This document shows, in pieces, positions 1-8,422 of a stretch of DNA of 20,847 nucleotides. The notes beneath the pieces are model-generated. The model did no database searches, was not told the DNA's origin, and was given only the letters and a program-made list of their open reading frames with translations. The DNA is taken from the NCBI GenBank assembly GCA_013288145.1, contig JABDCJ010000045.1, forward strand, positions 1 to 20,847, read 5' to 3'. The translations under genes were made by a program, and so were the position numbers. Every line of letters begins with the position of its first letter. Positions within the stretch are counted from its first letter, which is position 1. Source of the stretch: Nitrososphaerota archaeon (GTDB lineage: Archaea; Thermoproteota; Nitrososphaeria; Nitrososphaerales; CADDZS01).

Positions 1-1
1 T

Positions 2-1138
2 GTCGGTGCAAGCATTGCCGGACTGATCGGAGCGAGGGAAATTGCCTCCGGAGGGATTAGCACTACAGTCTATGAAGAGCATAGAGAAATCGGCATTCCT
101 GAAAAGTGCGATGGGCTTGTCAGCGCGGCTGGAATCAGCGAGCTTGGGATTGTTCCGCCTTCATATACTGTTCAGAATCAACTGACAAAAGCCCGATTTT
201 TCTCCCCATCACTGAAAAAAGAAGTCGAGATCGACGCAAGAAAACAAAACGTCGTCGTTCTTGACAGATCGAGATTTGACAAGTACCTTGCTGAAATGGC
301 TGCGAAAGAGGGCGCGAAAATTGAACTAGGAAGCAGGGTTTCTAAAATTGAGCAAAGCAATAATCACGCTTCAATTACAACGGGAGAATCGGCAGCTAAG
401 ATTGAATCAGACATTGTTCTCGATTGCTCAGGCTACGAGACTTTCATCAGAGGAGGTGGTCTGGTCCTGCAAGCTGCCCAGTACTTGGTCTATGGCACGT
501 GGTTCGATAAATCAACAGTGGAAGTCTACCTTGATCCTGTCGACGCTCCAGGATTTTTCAAGTGGGTCATACCAATCTCCTACGACGTCGCGAAGATCGG
601 AGTTGCAGGTCTCGGGATAAACACGTTTTCAGTCATGGATTCTTTTTTCGTGAAAGAGAGAAACGCGGTCCCTTTTAGAAAATCCGGGGCGCCCATTATC
701 TGTTCGGGCACTACCAAGAAATTTGTCTATGGAAGGATAGTTAAGGCGGGAGATAGCTGCGGGCAGCCAAAGCCAACTACTGGAGGAGGGATCTACACCG
801 GAGGATATGGCGGCCTGCTTGCCGGAAGGGCGATCAGAGAAGCTATCAAGACAGACGATATGGCGCAACTCGATAATTATGAAAAAATATGGAGATCCAA
901 GTTCGGTGACGAGTTTCGTACTCAGCTTTATGCAAGGAATGTTTTTTCAAAAATGAAAGCCGGTCAATTGGACAAGCTGTTCGATATGGTAAACTCTTCG
1001 GGAGTTGCCAAGAAAATTTCAGAAGAAGGTGATTTTGACAGACACTCCATCGCTATAGTGAAAGCCTTTGGAATCGGGAACCTATTCAGCACTCTTGGAA
1101 TCGTACTGTCAAACGAGATAAAGAGTTTAGTAAGTTAG
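2..1138 (+). CDS. Geranylgeranyl-reductase-family FAD-dependent oxidoreductase, 5' end missing
   Basis: The reading frame is open from the first base of the window, so the true start lies upstream; 378 residues are visible. The first residues, VGASIAGLIGA, are the end of a Rossmann dinucleotide-binding motif (GxSxAG) for FAD. Around residue 36 the motif IPEKCDG matches the Cys-containing segment of archaeal geranylgeranyl reductases. FFKWVIPI resembles their substrate-side WxFP segment, and TTGGGIYTGGYGG near residue 260 is the second FAD-binding motif typical of the family. These enzymes saturate the isoprenoid chains of archaeal membrane lipids. The exact substrate cannot be read from the sequence, and other flavin hydroxylases share the fold. 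The family call is firm, the reaction is inferred. No partner lipid gene is visible; a 142-base gap separates it from the next gene. Confidence 0.8.
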   Translation, partial: VGASIAGLIGAREIASGGISTTVYEEHREIGIPEKCDGLVSAAGISELGIVPPSYTVQNQLTKARFFSPSLKKEVEIDARKQNVVVLDRSRFDKYLAEMAAKEGAKIELGSRVSKIEQSNNHASITTGESAAKIESDIVLDCSGYETFIRGGGLVLQAAQYLVYGTWFDKSTVEVYLDPVDAPGFFKWVIPISYDVAKIGVAGLGINTFSVMDSFFVKERNAVPFRKSGAPIICSGTTKKFVYGRIVKAGDSCGQPKPTTGGGIYTGGYGGLLAGRAIREAIKTDDMAQLDNYEKIWRSKFGDEFRTQLYARNVFSKMKAGQLDKLFDMVNSSGVAKKISEEGDFDRHSIAIVKAFGIGNLFSTLGIVLSNEIKSLVS

Positions 1139-1280
1139 GAAGTTTCTGGATCTGAAGATTATTTAGAGCAGAGTCGTTCTTCTGGTTTCGACAATATTCT
1201 CCACCCTGAAATAACCTTCATTCCGTTCATACCGTTAACTATATTACGAATGACGAGGAGAAGTACTTCCCTTACTCAAT

Positions 1281-1466
1281 ATGTCAGCAGAGAAACAGAT
1301 TCAGCTGCCTGTGTGCTCCTCATGCAACAGGCCGATTATGCCAGGGGAGCGGGCTGTAAAATTCCTTTGTCCACAGTGCGGCGAAGTTTTGATCTGGAGA
1401 AATGAAAAATGCAGGGGTTTCTCTAGACCGTACAGATGCGTTAACTGCAGTTACGAAGGACCTTAA
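1281..1466 (+). CDS. Small zinc-ribbon protein (archaeal RNA-binding Zn-ribbon family)
   Basis: This 61-residue protein is almost entirely a zinc-ribbon. Cysteine pairs are seen at CSSC, CPQC and CVNC, with one additional Cys in KCRGF, enough for two zinc sites. The layout matches the archaeal family of about 60 residues usually annotated as a Zn-ribbon RNA-binding protein. That family is commonly encoded just before EF-1 beta, and here the EF-1 beta gene starts 18 bases after this stop codon, so the two are probably co-transcribed. A TATA-like stretch, aactatatt, lies about 40 bases before the ATG. The role is unproven; a link to translation or RNA is an inference from the neighbour and the family name. 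Confidence 0.85.
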   Translation: MSAEKQIQLPVCSSCNRPIMPGERAVKFLCPQCGEVLIWRNEKCRGFSRPYRCVNCSYEGP

Positions 1467-1484
1467 AGGAAGTTATTTTTCTAA

Positions 1485-1766
1485 ATGCCAAATCTTCTCG
1501 TCAGAGTAAAGATCATGCCGAAAGAAGCGGAGATAACGCCACAGCAGATCGCTGGCGATATTCGGAAGCAAAACCCCGGAATTGAAATACGCTCTACTAA
1601 GGAAGAGCCAATCGCTTTCGGACTAGTCGCTCTGATTGCAGATTTTATTACAGACGACGAGGCCGGCGCGATGGATGCAATCGAGGTTGCCATAAAAAAT
1701 TCCGAGCTCGTCGGCGAGTTTGAAGTACAGGGCGCAAGCAGGATTTCTGCTTCCGTGAAAAAGTAA
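1485..1766 (+). CDS. ef1B: Translation elongation factor 1-beta (archaeal EF-1B)
   Basis: The 93-residue product has the length and pattern of archaeal EF-1 beta, a one-domain alpha/beta protein that exchanges GDP for GTP on EF-1 alpha. It starts with the beta-strand VRVKIMPKEAE. The conserved core IAFGLVALIADFITDDEAGAMD contains the FGL segment that in eukaryotic homologues contacts the G protein, and the last strand is FEVQGASRIS. It follows the zinc-ribbon gene by 18 bases and precedes cdc48 by 99 bases. A run of six T at 1768-1773 directly after the stop could end transcription. Family assignment is firm. Confidence 0.95.
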   Translation: MPNLLVRVKIMPKEAEITPQQIAGDIRKQNPGIEIRSTKEEPIAFGLVALIADFITDDEAGAMDAIEVAIKNSELVGEFEVQGASRISASVKK

Positions 1767-1767
1767 A

Positions 1768-1773
1768 TTTTTT
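1768..1773 (+). terminator. Poly-T run after EF-1 beta
   Basis: Six consecutive T directly downstream of the EF-1 beta stop codon, followed within 15 bases by a second T-rich stretch. Archaeal RNA polymerase terminates at such runs without needing a hairpin. The next gene appears to have its own promoter, which fits a transcription break here. Confidence 0.35.
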
Positions 1774-1831
1774 CGACTTCACTTTTATTTACAAACTATT
1801 CTGGTGCTTGTCGGAAAGCAAGAAATAACTG

Positions 1832-1844
1832 GGTAGTAATTATT
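1832..1844 (+). promoter_or_regulatory. TATA-like box A of cdc48
   Basis: The stretch gtagtaattattc has its AT-rich centre about 26 bases before the cdc48 ATG. That is the spacing expected if transcription starts at or next to the start codon, as in leaderless archaeal mRNAs. No Shine-Dalgarno sequence is visible before the ATG, which agrees. Confidence 0.4.
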
Positions 1845-1865
1845 CCGCCCGGACGCGATCCGACA

Positions 1866-4073
1866 ATGACCAAGCCGCGAGGAAGATCTCCGGGAATACA
1901 GCTGCGGGTAGCTGAGGCTGTACAGAAAGACGTCGGAAAATCCAGAGCACGACTTGACGTCGAGACTATGACAGCTTTGAAGGTATCTCCGGGGGACGTA
2001 ATTGAGATCTCCGGAGGCGGCAGGAAATCGACCGCTGTTACCGTACTCCAGCAAGAAGAGGATACTGGAAGTCCCACAAAGTCAGAGGAGCTTGGAATCG
2101 TTCGAGTTGACGGAATTACAAGGAAAAACTCCGGGACCGCCATCGGCGAAAATGCCATGGTTCGAAAAATCGAATGCTTTCCCGCAAAATCTCTATCACT
2201 GACGCCAATCGGCACAAAGGGCGCAATGGACAAGGAATTCTCGGATTTTATTCGAAATCGCCTGAAGGGATCCATCGTCACCACAGGAGACGAACTTTCC
2301 GTGATTGTACTTGGAAATCCCATCGCTTTCAAAGTGCAAAAGCACCGCCCGAAGGGGTATGCGAAGGTAGAACCCTCAACTGTCCTAACTATATTGCCTG
2401 AATCTACTGTCAATAGGCGAAAGGTGCTTGCGGCAACCTACGAGGAGATCGGCGGGCTGGACGAAGAGATCCGGCGCCTTCGAGAAATAATCGAGCTACC
2501 TTTGAGACACCCCGAGGTATTCCAGAAGTTAGGCGTCGAAGCTCCCAACGGTATATTGCTTTACGGACCTCCTGGCTGCGGAAAAACCTTGCTCGCCCGA
2601 GCTCTTGCAAACGAATGCGAGGCAAATTTCTTCACTATGAACGGCCCCGAAATCATGAACAAGTACTATGGCGAGACTGAAGGGAAGTTAAGAGACCTGT
2701 TCCGGGAAGCTCGGGAAAATTCGCCCAGTATTATTTTCATTGACGAGATCGATGCGCTCGCACCCAGAAGAGAGGAAGCTTTCGGAGACGTCGAGAAACG
2801 CGTCGTTGGTCAGCTGCTCGCGTTAATGGATGGAGTCTCCGAGCGCGGAGACGTCGTGGTCATCGGGGCGACAAATCGGCCGGAGAGCATTGATCCTGCG
2901 CTGAGACGGCCAGGTCGATTTGACCGCGAGGTACAGGTAGGAGTTCCTAACATCGAAGCCCGCCTTGAAATATTGCAGATTCACACTCGCGGAATGCCGC
3001 TTTCTTCCGATGTCGAACTGGAAAAGATGGCGAGCGAACTTTACGGGTACACCGGGGCTGACCTGCGCGCACTTTGCCGTGAAGCCGGCCTGAAAGCGTT
3101 GCGAAGGTTTGTACCTGACATTGACATGGACAGCGAGAAACTGCCTCCCGATCTGATGGAGAGGATTCAGATAACTCCCGCAGATTTCAGAGAAGCTTCT
3201 AAGGAAATTGTTCCCACGGCGATGCGCGAATTTTTCACGGAGAGTCCGAAAGTCCACTGGAGCGATGTCGGTGGTCTCAAACAGGCAAAGCAGACGATAA
3301 TAGAAAACGTTCTCTGGGCGATTAAAGACCCTTCAAGATTTCAAAAGGCTGGAATTTCGCCAGCTCGCGGGATATTGCTTTACGGGCCTCCAGGCTGCGG
3401 CAAGTCACTTCTTGTTAGGGCACTCGCAACTGAGAGCGGCGCGAACCTGATAACCGTCCGCGGGCCCGAAATATTTTCAAAATGGCTCGGCGAATCAGAG
3501 AAGGCAATTAGGGAGATTTTCAAAAAGGCAAAGACTTCTTCTCCCTGCATTGTGTTTCTGGACGAGCTCGATTCCATTGCCGTTACGAGATCCGGATACT
3601 CGCAGCAGACAGACCGGGTCCTGAGCCAACTGCTTACTGAAATCGATGCAGCAGGATCGGTGGGGGAAGTTTTTGTTTTTGGCGCAACTAACCGACCTGA
3701 TTTGATTGATGTTTCACTCATCCGTCCCGGCCGATTGGAGCTACCGGTTTACGCTCCACCGCCGGATGAAGAAGCTAGGTCGGATATCTTGAAGATCCAA
3801 ACGAGCAACATGCCTCTTTCACCCTCGGTCTCTTTTTCAGAGATTGCGTCTCAGACGAAGGGTTACTCCGGAGCTGACTTGCAATCGATCTGTCGAGAGG
3901 CCGCAATTGAGGCGCTCCGCAGAAATTCAGAGTCGCCCCTCATAACCCAGAGCGATTTTACATTCGCGCTGTCAAAGATAAAGCCGGCTCTCACGGCCGA
4001 CATTGAGAACTGGTTCTCGGGCGTGCAAAAGAAGTTAAAAGGGGCTTCCGCGCCAGAGGGATTCATCGGATAA
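1866..4073 (+). CDS. cdc48: CDC48/VCP-type AAA+ ATPase (VAT)
   Basis: The 735-residue product has the full archaeal CDC48/VAT layout. The N domain (about residues 1-190) is a double-psi barrel plus four-stranded barrel that binds substrates. D1 has Walker A GPPGCGKT at about 234 and Walker B IIFIDEID at about 289. D2 has Walker A GPPGCGKS at about 507 and Walker B IVFLDELD at about 562. Both rings keep the RPGR segment with the arginine finger region and an aromatic pore loop (KYYGE in D1, KWLGE in D2), so both should be able to hydrolyse ATP and pull on unfolded chains. The protein forms hexamers that unfold proteins for degradation or complex disassembly in the cytoplasm. I see no C-terminal HbYX proteasome-docking tail; the protein ends in GFIG. 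The small gene after it and fen1 are its usual neighbours in Thaumarchaeota, from memory. Confidence 0.96.
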   Translation: MTKPRGRSPGIQLRVAEAVQKDVGKSRARLDVETMTALKVSPGDVIEISGGGRKSTAVTVLQQEEDTGSPTKSEELGIVRVDGITRKNSGTAIGENAMVRKIECFPAKSLSLTPIGTKGAMDKEFSDFIRNRLKGSIVTTGDELSVIVLGNPIAFKVQKHRPKGYAKVEPSTVLTILPESTVNRRKVLAATYEEIGGLDEEIRRLREIIELPLRHPEVFQKLGVEAPNGILLYGPPGCGKTLLARALANECEANFFTMNGPEIMNKYYGETEGKLRDLFREARENSPSIIFIDEIDALAPRREEAFGDVEKRVVGQLLALMDGVSERGDVVVIGATNRPESIDPALRRPGRFDREVQVGVPNIEARLEILQIHTRGMPLSSDVELEKMASELYGYTGADLRALCREAGLKALRRFVPDIDMDSEKLPPDLMERIQITPADFREASKEIVPTAMREFFTESPKVHWSDVGGLKQAKQTIIENVLWAIKDPSRFQKAGISPARGILLYGPPGCGKSLLVRALATESGANLITVRGPEIFSKWLGESEKAIREIFKKAKTSSPCIVFLDELDSIAVTRSGYSQQTDRVLSQLLTEIDAAGSVGEVFVFGATNRPDLIDVSLIRPGRLELPVYAPPPDEEARSDILKIQTSNMPLSPSVSFSEIASQTKGYSGADLQSICREAAIEALRRNSESPLITQSDFTFALSKIKPALTADIENWFSGVQKKLKGASAPEGFIG

Positions 4074-4124
4074 GAGCTCGGCTCTTTTCGATATCTCGTT
4101 ACCTCGGGTGCTTTTACTAAATTT

Positions 4125-4367
4125 ATGAAATATCCACTTCGAAACATAGTCTATGAAAAGATGAAGGCAAGCGACAACATGACCGACAAGGAGCTCTTGA
4201 CCGGACTCCAGCGGGACGGCGAGGACATCTCTATGCGAGACCTCAACAAGGTTTTGATGCAGCTTGAGATCATAGGCCTCATCACTATTCGCTGGCAGAC
4301 GAAGGACACCCGAAGAATTGAAACTGTAAAAGCCGAGACTAAACTGCAGCGAATGCCCGGCGAGTAA
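4125..4367 (+). CDS. Small winged-helix-like protein, function unknown
   Basis: An 80-residue protein lying between cdc48 and fen1. The order helix (YPLRNIVYEKMKA), helix (TDKELLTGLQ), recognition-type helix (SMRDLNKVLMQLEIIGLI) and short beta-hairpin (ITIRWQTKDTRRIETV) fits a winged helix-turn-helix. It has no cofactor motif. It starts 51 bases after the cdc48 stop and ends 42 bases before fen1, so it may be part of the same transcript. It could bind DNA or RNA, or only a partner protein. I recognise the position, not the function. Confidence 0.75.
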   Translation: MKYPLRNIVYEKMKASDNMTDKELLTGLQRDGEDISMRDLNKVLMQLEIIGLITIRWQTKDTRRIETVKAETKLQRMPGE

Positions 4368-4409
4368 GCAAAACCTGAATTAGGCGCTCTCACTTTCTAC
4401 ACTATAGAA

Positions 4410-5442
4410 ATGGGCGTTAATCTTCGCAATATCGCCGATCCCAAAAAGATCGAGCTTGAAGAGCTCGGAGGAAAGACTGTCGCAATCGACGCGTTCAATA
4501 CGCTTTACCAGTTTCTTTCCATAATTCGCGGGATGACTGGCGAGCTTCTCCACGACAATAAGGGCCGCGTCACAAGCCATCTCAGCGGCCTGTTTTACCG
4601 GAACATGAACCTGCTAGAAGCCGGGATGAAACTGATCTACGTCTTTGATGGAACACCGCCCAAACTGAAAACTCTCGAAATTCAGAGACGCCGTGAAGTG
4701 AAAGTTGCTGCGGGAGAGTTGTACAAAGTTGCCTTGGAAAAGAAGGACTTTGAGTCCGCGAAAAAATATGCGTCCGCCACCGCTTACTTGGATAACCAAA
4801 TGGTCGAGGAATCCAAAAAACTACTAGACCTGATGGGCATTCCCTGGGTTCAGGCACCTTCCGAGGGTGAGGCAACCGCTGCTCACCTGACGAGCACTGG
4901 AAAGGCGGATTTTGCTGGGAGCCAAGATTACGATTCACTACTTTTTGGTGCTATGCGGCTTGTTAGAAATCTTACAATATCTGGAAAAAGGAAATTGCCC
5001 AATAGGAGCACCAGAGTTGACGTTATCCCCGAGACTGTTTACCTCTCCGAGGTATTGACCAAGAACGCAGTTACAAGAGACCAACTGATCGATATTGGTA
5101 TACTCCTGGGGACAGATTTCAATCCTGATGGCTTTCCCGGAATCGGTCCAGCGACCGCTCTAAAACTTGTGAAAAAATATTCCAAGATCGAGAACATTCC
5201 CGATGTCAAGGGCAAGCTAAACTTTGACCCCAACGAGATCAGGGAGATATTCATTCACCCGCAGGTCTCGACCCGCGACGATCTCGACCTCACACAAAAA
5301 AGATCCGGAAAGCGAAAAGCTGCGCACTTTCCTCGTGGACGAGCATGATTTTTCGAAGGAGAGAATTGACTCGGCGCTCCAGAGACTTGACGCGCGAAAG
5401 AAAGTCCAGAGCCAGTCGCTCGAACAGTGGTTCTCGAAATAA
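4410..5442 (+). CDS. fen: Flap endonuclease 1, interrupted by a single-base frameshift
   Basis: Structure-specific 5' nuclease that removes flaps in Okazaki fragment maturation and repair. All seven metal-binding acids fall exactly at archaeal FEN1 numbering: D27, D80, E152, E154, D173, D175 and D236. The helix-hairpin-helix DNA-binding segment GFPGIGPATALKL follows. The open frame from 4410 ends at 5348 with an unrelated basic tail after DLDLTQK. The expected ending (FLVDEHDFSKERI...) continues in the next frame up to 5442. Removing one A from the A6 run at 5296-5301 joins them into a 343-residue protein, close to the 340 of characterised archaeal FEN1. The restored tail contains QSLEQWF, a PCNA-interacting PIP box. 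As written, the protein would keep its active site but lose the C-terminal part and the PIP box. A sequencing error is the simplest explanation; true mutation or slippage is possible. Confidence 0.92.
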
Positions 5443-5464
5443 TTGCGTGAAGTTGTAACAGTCA

Positions 5465-6187
5465 ATGTCCGAGAATGATCCAGACAAGGACGTAAATGAA
5501 TTTCTCGCAAGGTCGAGATCTGGGCTAATTCTCTCACTGAAAGCGGAAGGGATTTTGAAATCAAAAAGTGTGGAGCAGGCGTTGCAAGATATTCCGAGAG
5601 AAGAGTTTCTGTGGACTGGTTCGCCGAAATCGCTGGCATATCTAGACGAGCCGGTATCTCTTAACCAAACAGGGCAGACTATTTCCGCTCCACACATGGT
5701 CGTAATGATGCTTGAGGAGTTGGAGCTAAAGCCCGGATTGAAGGTGCTGGAGGTCGGTGCAGGAAGCGGGTACAATGCTGCCCTAATTACCTGCATGGTT
5801 ACAAAGGGGATCTCTGAACCTGAAGATCCTCTCGTAGTAACCATCGAGAGAAATCCACTGCTCGCTAATTTTGCCCGTGAAAACATTGAGCGGATGAAAT
5901 TATCAGGGTATTGTCGCGTGGTCGAAGGAGATGGTTCTCTCGGTTATCCGCAAGAAGCTGAGTGGGAATTTTATGACAGGATCATTGTAACTGCGGGGGC
6001 TCCAAGAGTACCTGCTTACCTGAAAAAACAGCTAAAGGTGGGTGGAATAATGGAGGTACCGGTCGGCAGCGGAATGTACCAGAGACTGCTCATTTTGAAA
6101 AAGAATGCGATAAAAGAATTCGAACAGCGTCGGTCGGTCGACTGCGTGTTCGTTCCTTTGATCGGCGCCGATGCACACAACGTCTAG
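5465..6187 (+). CDS. pcm: Protein-L-isoaspartate O-methyltransferase
   Basis: Repairs damaged proteins by methylating L-isoaspartyl residues with S-adenosylmethionine. The 240-residue product carries the family's TISAPHM segment (residues 72-78), which shapes the substrate site, and SAM motif I VLEVGAGSGY (94-103). The acidic residue ending the next strand, VVTIERN, should bind the SAM ribose. YDRIIVTAGAP is the post-motif region of PIMT enzymes. It starts 22 bases after the restored fen1 stop, so it is probably the last gene of that unit. Its stop overlaps the stop of the convergent aquaporin gene by a few bases, leaving no room for a terminator between them. Confidence 0.93.
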   Translation: MSENDPDKDVNEFLARSRSGLILSLKAEGILKSKSVEQALQDIPREEFLWTGSPKSLAYLDEPVSLNQTGQTISAPHMVVMMLEELELKPGLKVLEVGAGSGYNAALITCMVTKGISEPEDPLVVTIERNPLLANFARENIERMKLSGYCRVVEGDGSLGYPQEAEWEFYDRIIVTAGAPRVPAYLKKQLKVGGIMEVPVGSGMYQRLLILKKNAIKEFEQRRSVDCVFVPLIGADAHNV

Positions 6188-6855
6188 GTCTGATTTTTCA
6201 AGACAATGTAATGGTAGAGTAGAGCGGCTACGATTGCACCTGCAATTGGACCAATCCAGTAAACATACCAGTTTGTGAAATTGAGTGACGCGACCATCGG
6301 CCCAATTGCCCTCGCGGGATTCATCGCAGCCCCTGTGAAAGGCCCTCCGGCCATGATATCTATCGCGATTGCAAGTCCTATACCAAAGCCGCCAATCTTT
6401 GGTGCTCTGGGATCAACTGCAGTACCGAACACTGCATACAGGAGTACGAACGTCATGATTGCTTCGAAAAGAATTCCTTGCGCTATGCTCGTTTGTGGGC
6501 CAAGCGCAGGAGCTCCCCACCCTACAGCCTTTCCGAGGTTATCCGGAAATACCGCGAAAAGAAGGTACCCTGCAATAATCGCTCCGGCTACTTGTGCGAC
6601 AATGTAGACAGCCGCGTGGGCTACAGATATTCTGCGGGTCACGAGCATTCCAATTGTGACCGCCGGATTGATGTGCCCACCTGAAATGTTCATGGCTGCC
6701 GAGACGGCAATTGCAAGAGCGATTCCATGCGCCAGAGCAATCACGATCAGAGTATTACCCTGCGTCGCGATGATCGAGCCTGCCCCGATGAAAGTAAGAA
6801 TAAAAGTACCGATCGCTTCGACAGTTACCTTTTGGCCGAGGCCTGCTGCTGACAA
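6184..6855 (-). CDS. Aquaporin (MIP family) with a TIP-like selectivity filter
   Basis: A 223-residue, six-helix channel with both half-helix signatures: GGHINPAV in loop B and AAMNPARA in loop E. Aligned by eye to AQP1 from the NPA motifs, the four aromatic/arginine filter positions read His (in LAHGIALA), Ile (in AIDIM), Ala (second residue before the Met preceding NPAR) and Arg (NPAR). This H-I-A-R set is close to plant TIP2 channels, which pass water and ammonia, and unlike GlpF-type glycerol channels. The start is TTG at 6855; an in-frame stop lies eight codons upstream and no better start is available. TATA-like stretches lie 27-44 bases upstream. Transport of water is likely; ammonia transport is an inference from the filter only. 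Confidence 0.9.
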   Translation of the reverse strand: MSAAGLGQKVTVEAIGTFILTFIGAGSIIATQGNTLIVIALAHGIALAIAVSAAMNISGGHINPAVTIGMLVTRRISVAHAAVYIVAQVAGAIIAGYLLFAVFPDNLGKAVGWGAPALGPQTSIAQGILFEAIMTFVLLYAVFGTAVDPRAPKIGGFGIGLAIAIDIMAGGPFTGAAMNPARAIGPMVASLNFTNWYVYWIGPIAGAIVAALLYHYIVLKNQT

Positions 6856-6881
6856 TTCGCGGGCTCTACCTGCTCAGCGGG

Positions 6882-6899
6882 CCTTTTTATTGCTTATAG
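6882..6899 (-). promoter_or_regulatory. TATA-like promoter of the aquaporin gene
   Basis: Read on the minus strand, the region holds CTATAAGCAATAAAAAG. Its AT-rich parts lie about 30-42 bases before the TTG start, the right distance for a short or absent leader. The bases between it and the start contain GCCCGC twice in direct orientation, separated by 12 bases, which might be a binding site but could be chance. Confidence 0.35.
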
Positions 6900-6971
6900 C
6901 TTGGGTCGGACCGATTAGAATTTCGGATTCTTACATCCCGACTGAATGGGATACTTTAGCTTGCCCTAACT

Positions 6972-8117
6972 TCAGACTTTTTTTGCAACATCTCCAGATT
7001 TTGCTCGAATCTGCTTGAGATCGTCCCCGTCCCAAACAAACTCTAGCCTCTTGCGATTTTTCACGAGGTCCTCTGATTCTAGGACGTACCCCGCAACCAG
7101 AGGAAATCCAATTGTGGCCTCAACGTATGCCGTCGCCCTAGTCGCCTTTTTCGACACTTTGCCCCAGGATTTTGCCTCATCCAGAGTGCTTCCAGTTAGA
7201 CCACCCCAGTGCGGTGCGTCTGTCGTAATTTGAAAGACGTATGAGTGCCCTTGAGTATAGTCCAGCATCACGGCCGCGTCGTTAATGTAATTTTTTGGGA
7301 CTCCGCCGCCGATATAGATTGTACCCGTTTTCTTGGATTTTAGGACGATCTGAGCAATCTCGTAATTATCCTGAATCGTGTCGAGCTGCATGAGCTTCTC
7401 GCCGCCCTTTTTCGCTGCGCGGTAAAGTCCAGCAAGACCTATTCCGAGTGAAGAGTCTGCAATCGCCGGGACGAAAATAGGCACTCCCCTCTTAGCTGCG
7501 GTCCCGATAATCGAATTAGGATCTGATGTCGCAAGAAGCCCAACCTCACGCATGAACTCCCTCGTCGAGTACTTTCTTGGAGGTAGCGAAGCCGCGAGCT
7601 CCCCGACTACGTCGTCAGTCTTCACGAAGCCAACCTCATCCACGTAGGCGTCGTAGATTCTGTCGATGTAAAGGTCATGCAAAACCGCGTCGTCTGCCTT
7701 CGGCGTGCCCATATAGTGGTGATATCCGAGTGCCTGATAGAAGTCCTGATAGACGATGGCCCCAGTTGAAACGATGACGTCTACAAATCCCGCATCAACA
7801 AGATCCCGGATAACTTTGCGCAGACCGCCTGCGATCAATGCTCCCGAGAGTCCAAGGAAAATCGTTGGTCTGTCCTTGTCTGAAATCATGTTTTCGTAAA
7901 CGTGAGCGCACTCTGAGATTGAGCGGCTCTGGATGCTCGTCCGAGACCACGCCTCAACGAGATTCCGGATGCTGGTCGCTTTTTGCAAATCAAGCTGAGC
8001 CACGGGAACTGATAGCAGCTTCCTTCGTTCTGCCTCGACTTTTTTCGAAAGATCTATTTGGCTTGCCTTGCTTTCGAAATACTTGAACTTCACTTTGGAC
8101 GCTGTTTCGCGGCTCAT
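6972..8117 (-). CDS. dys: Deoxyhypusine synthase
   Basis: Transfers the aminobutyl group of spermidine to a lysine of translation factor aIF5A, using NAD. The conserved NAD-site segment IYIGGGVPKN is present. The catalytic segment DEAKSWGKV has the lysine (about residue 320 from the ATG start) that forms the enzyme-substrate imine, followed by the family's YVEATIGFPLVA. I chose the ATG at 8117 (MSRETASK), giving 381 residues. An in-frame GTG at 8141 would add eight residues, but the ATG lies about 30 bases from a T-rich TATA-like stretch at 8144-8152. Some archaeal members of this family act on other amines (homospermidine-synthase-like), so the substrate is inferred. It lies 116 bases upstream of the aquaporin gene on the same strand. 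Confidence 0.9.
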   Translation of the reverse strand: MSRETASKVKFKYFESKASQIDLSKKVEAERRKLLSVPVAQLDLQKATSIRNLVEAWSRTSIQSRSISECAHVYENMISDKDRPTIFLGLSGALIAGGLRKVIRDLVDAGFVDVIVSTGAIVYQDFYQALGYHHYMGTPKADDAVLHDLYIDRIYDAYVDEVGFVKTDDVVGELAASLPPRKYSTREFMREVGLLATSDPNSIIGTAAKRGVPIFVPAIADSSLGIGLAGLYRAAKKGGEKLMQLDTIQDNYEIAQIVLKSKKTGTIYIGGGVPKNYINDAAVMLDYTQGHSYVFQITTDAPHWGGLTGSTLDEAKSWGKVSKKATRATAYVEATIGFPLVAGYVLESEDLVKNRKRLEFVWDGDDLKQIRAKSGDVAKKV

Positions 8118-8222
8118 TTTTTGTTTTTGAAAAAGGCACACGGCTAAAAAACTAATCTAGATACACGAAAAATTCTGAGAGCTAAAGTTCGGGGATTCTT
8201 TTGAAGTAAATATTCAGCATGG

Positions 8223-8227
8223 AAAAA
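8223..8227 (-). terminator. Poly-T run after tRNA-Asn
   Basis: Five A on the plus strand give five T on the minus strand, starting five bases after the tRNA 3' end. This is a typical minimal archaeal terminator position. CCA is not encoded after the discriminator base. Confidence 0.4.
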
Positions 8228-8232
8228 TTATG

Positions 8233-8385
8233 CGCCGCCGGACCGACTTGAACGGTCGACCAGCTGGTTTCTTTACTCAGATCCGAATCGGAGAGCTCGT
8301 TACTTCGTTTAACAGCCAGATGGGCTTACTCGACCGATGTAATTCGATCAAGTGAATCTGCTCTACCTAGCTGAGCTACGGCGGC
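8233..8385 (-). tRNA. tRNA-Asn(GUU) with two introns
   Basis: The minus strand folds as a tRNA once two inserts are removed. Acceptor stem GCCGCCG (8385-8379) pairs perfectly with CGGCGGC (8240-8234), and the discriminator is G at 8233. The D arm is GCTC..GAGC. The T arm is GACCG-TTCAAGT-CGGTC. The anticodon arm is GCTGG-CTGTTAA-CCAGC with anticodon GTT at 8313-8311. It assembles only if 8357-8320 (38 nt) and 8309-8269 (41 nt) are spliced out, leaving 74 nt. Intron 2 sits at the canonical position 37/38. Intron 1 sits between G27 and C28 and folds on itself. U33, G18-G19 and the five-base variable loop TGGTC are all standard. A direct reading with one intron gives a C at position 33 or a mispaired anticodon stem, so the two-intron model is better. 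Intron ends may shift by a base or two, mainly for intron 2. Confidence 0.88.
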
Positions 8386-8422
8386 AAGAGATTCCGGTCT
8401 TCAAACGAACGATTTTTTGTTC

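Noticed and set aside
8233..8385. tRNA-Ser(TGA) or tRNA-Gln(TTG) with a single intron, reading the anticodon from the ACTTGATC segment
   Set aside because: Those readings give a C at position 33 or shift the anticodon stem by one base, and need an odd variable arm. The two-intron tRNA-Asn model gives a fully paired cloverleaf with U33 and a standard five-base variable loop.
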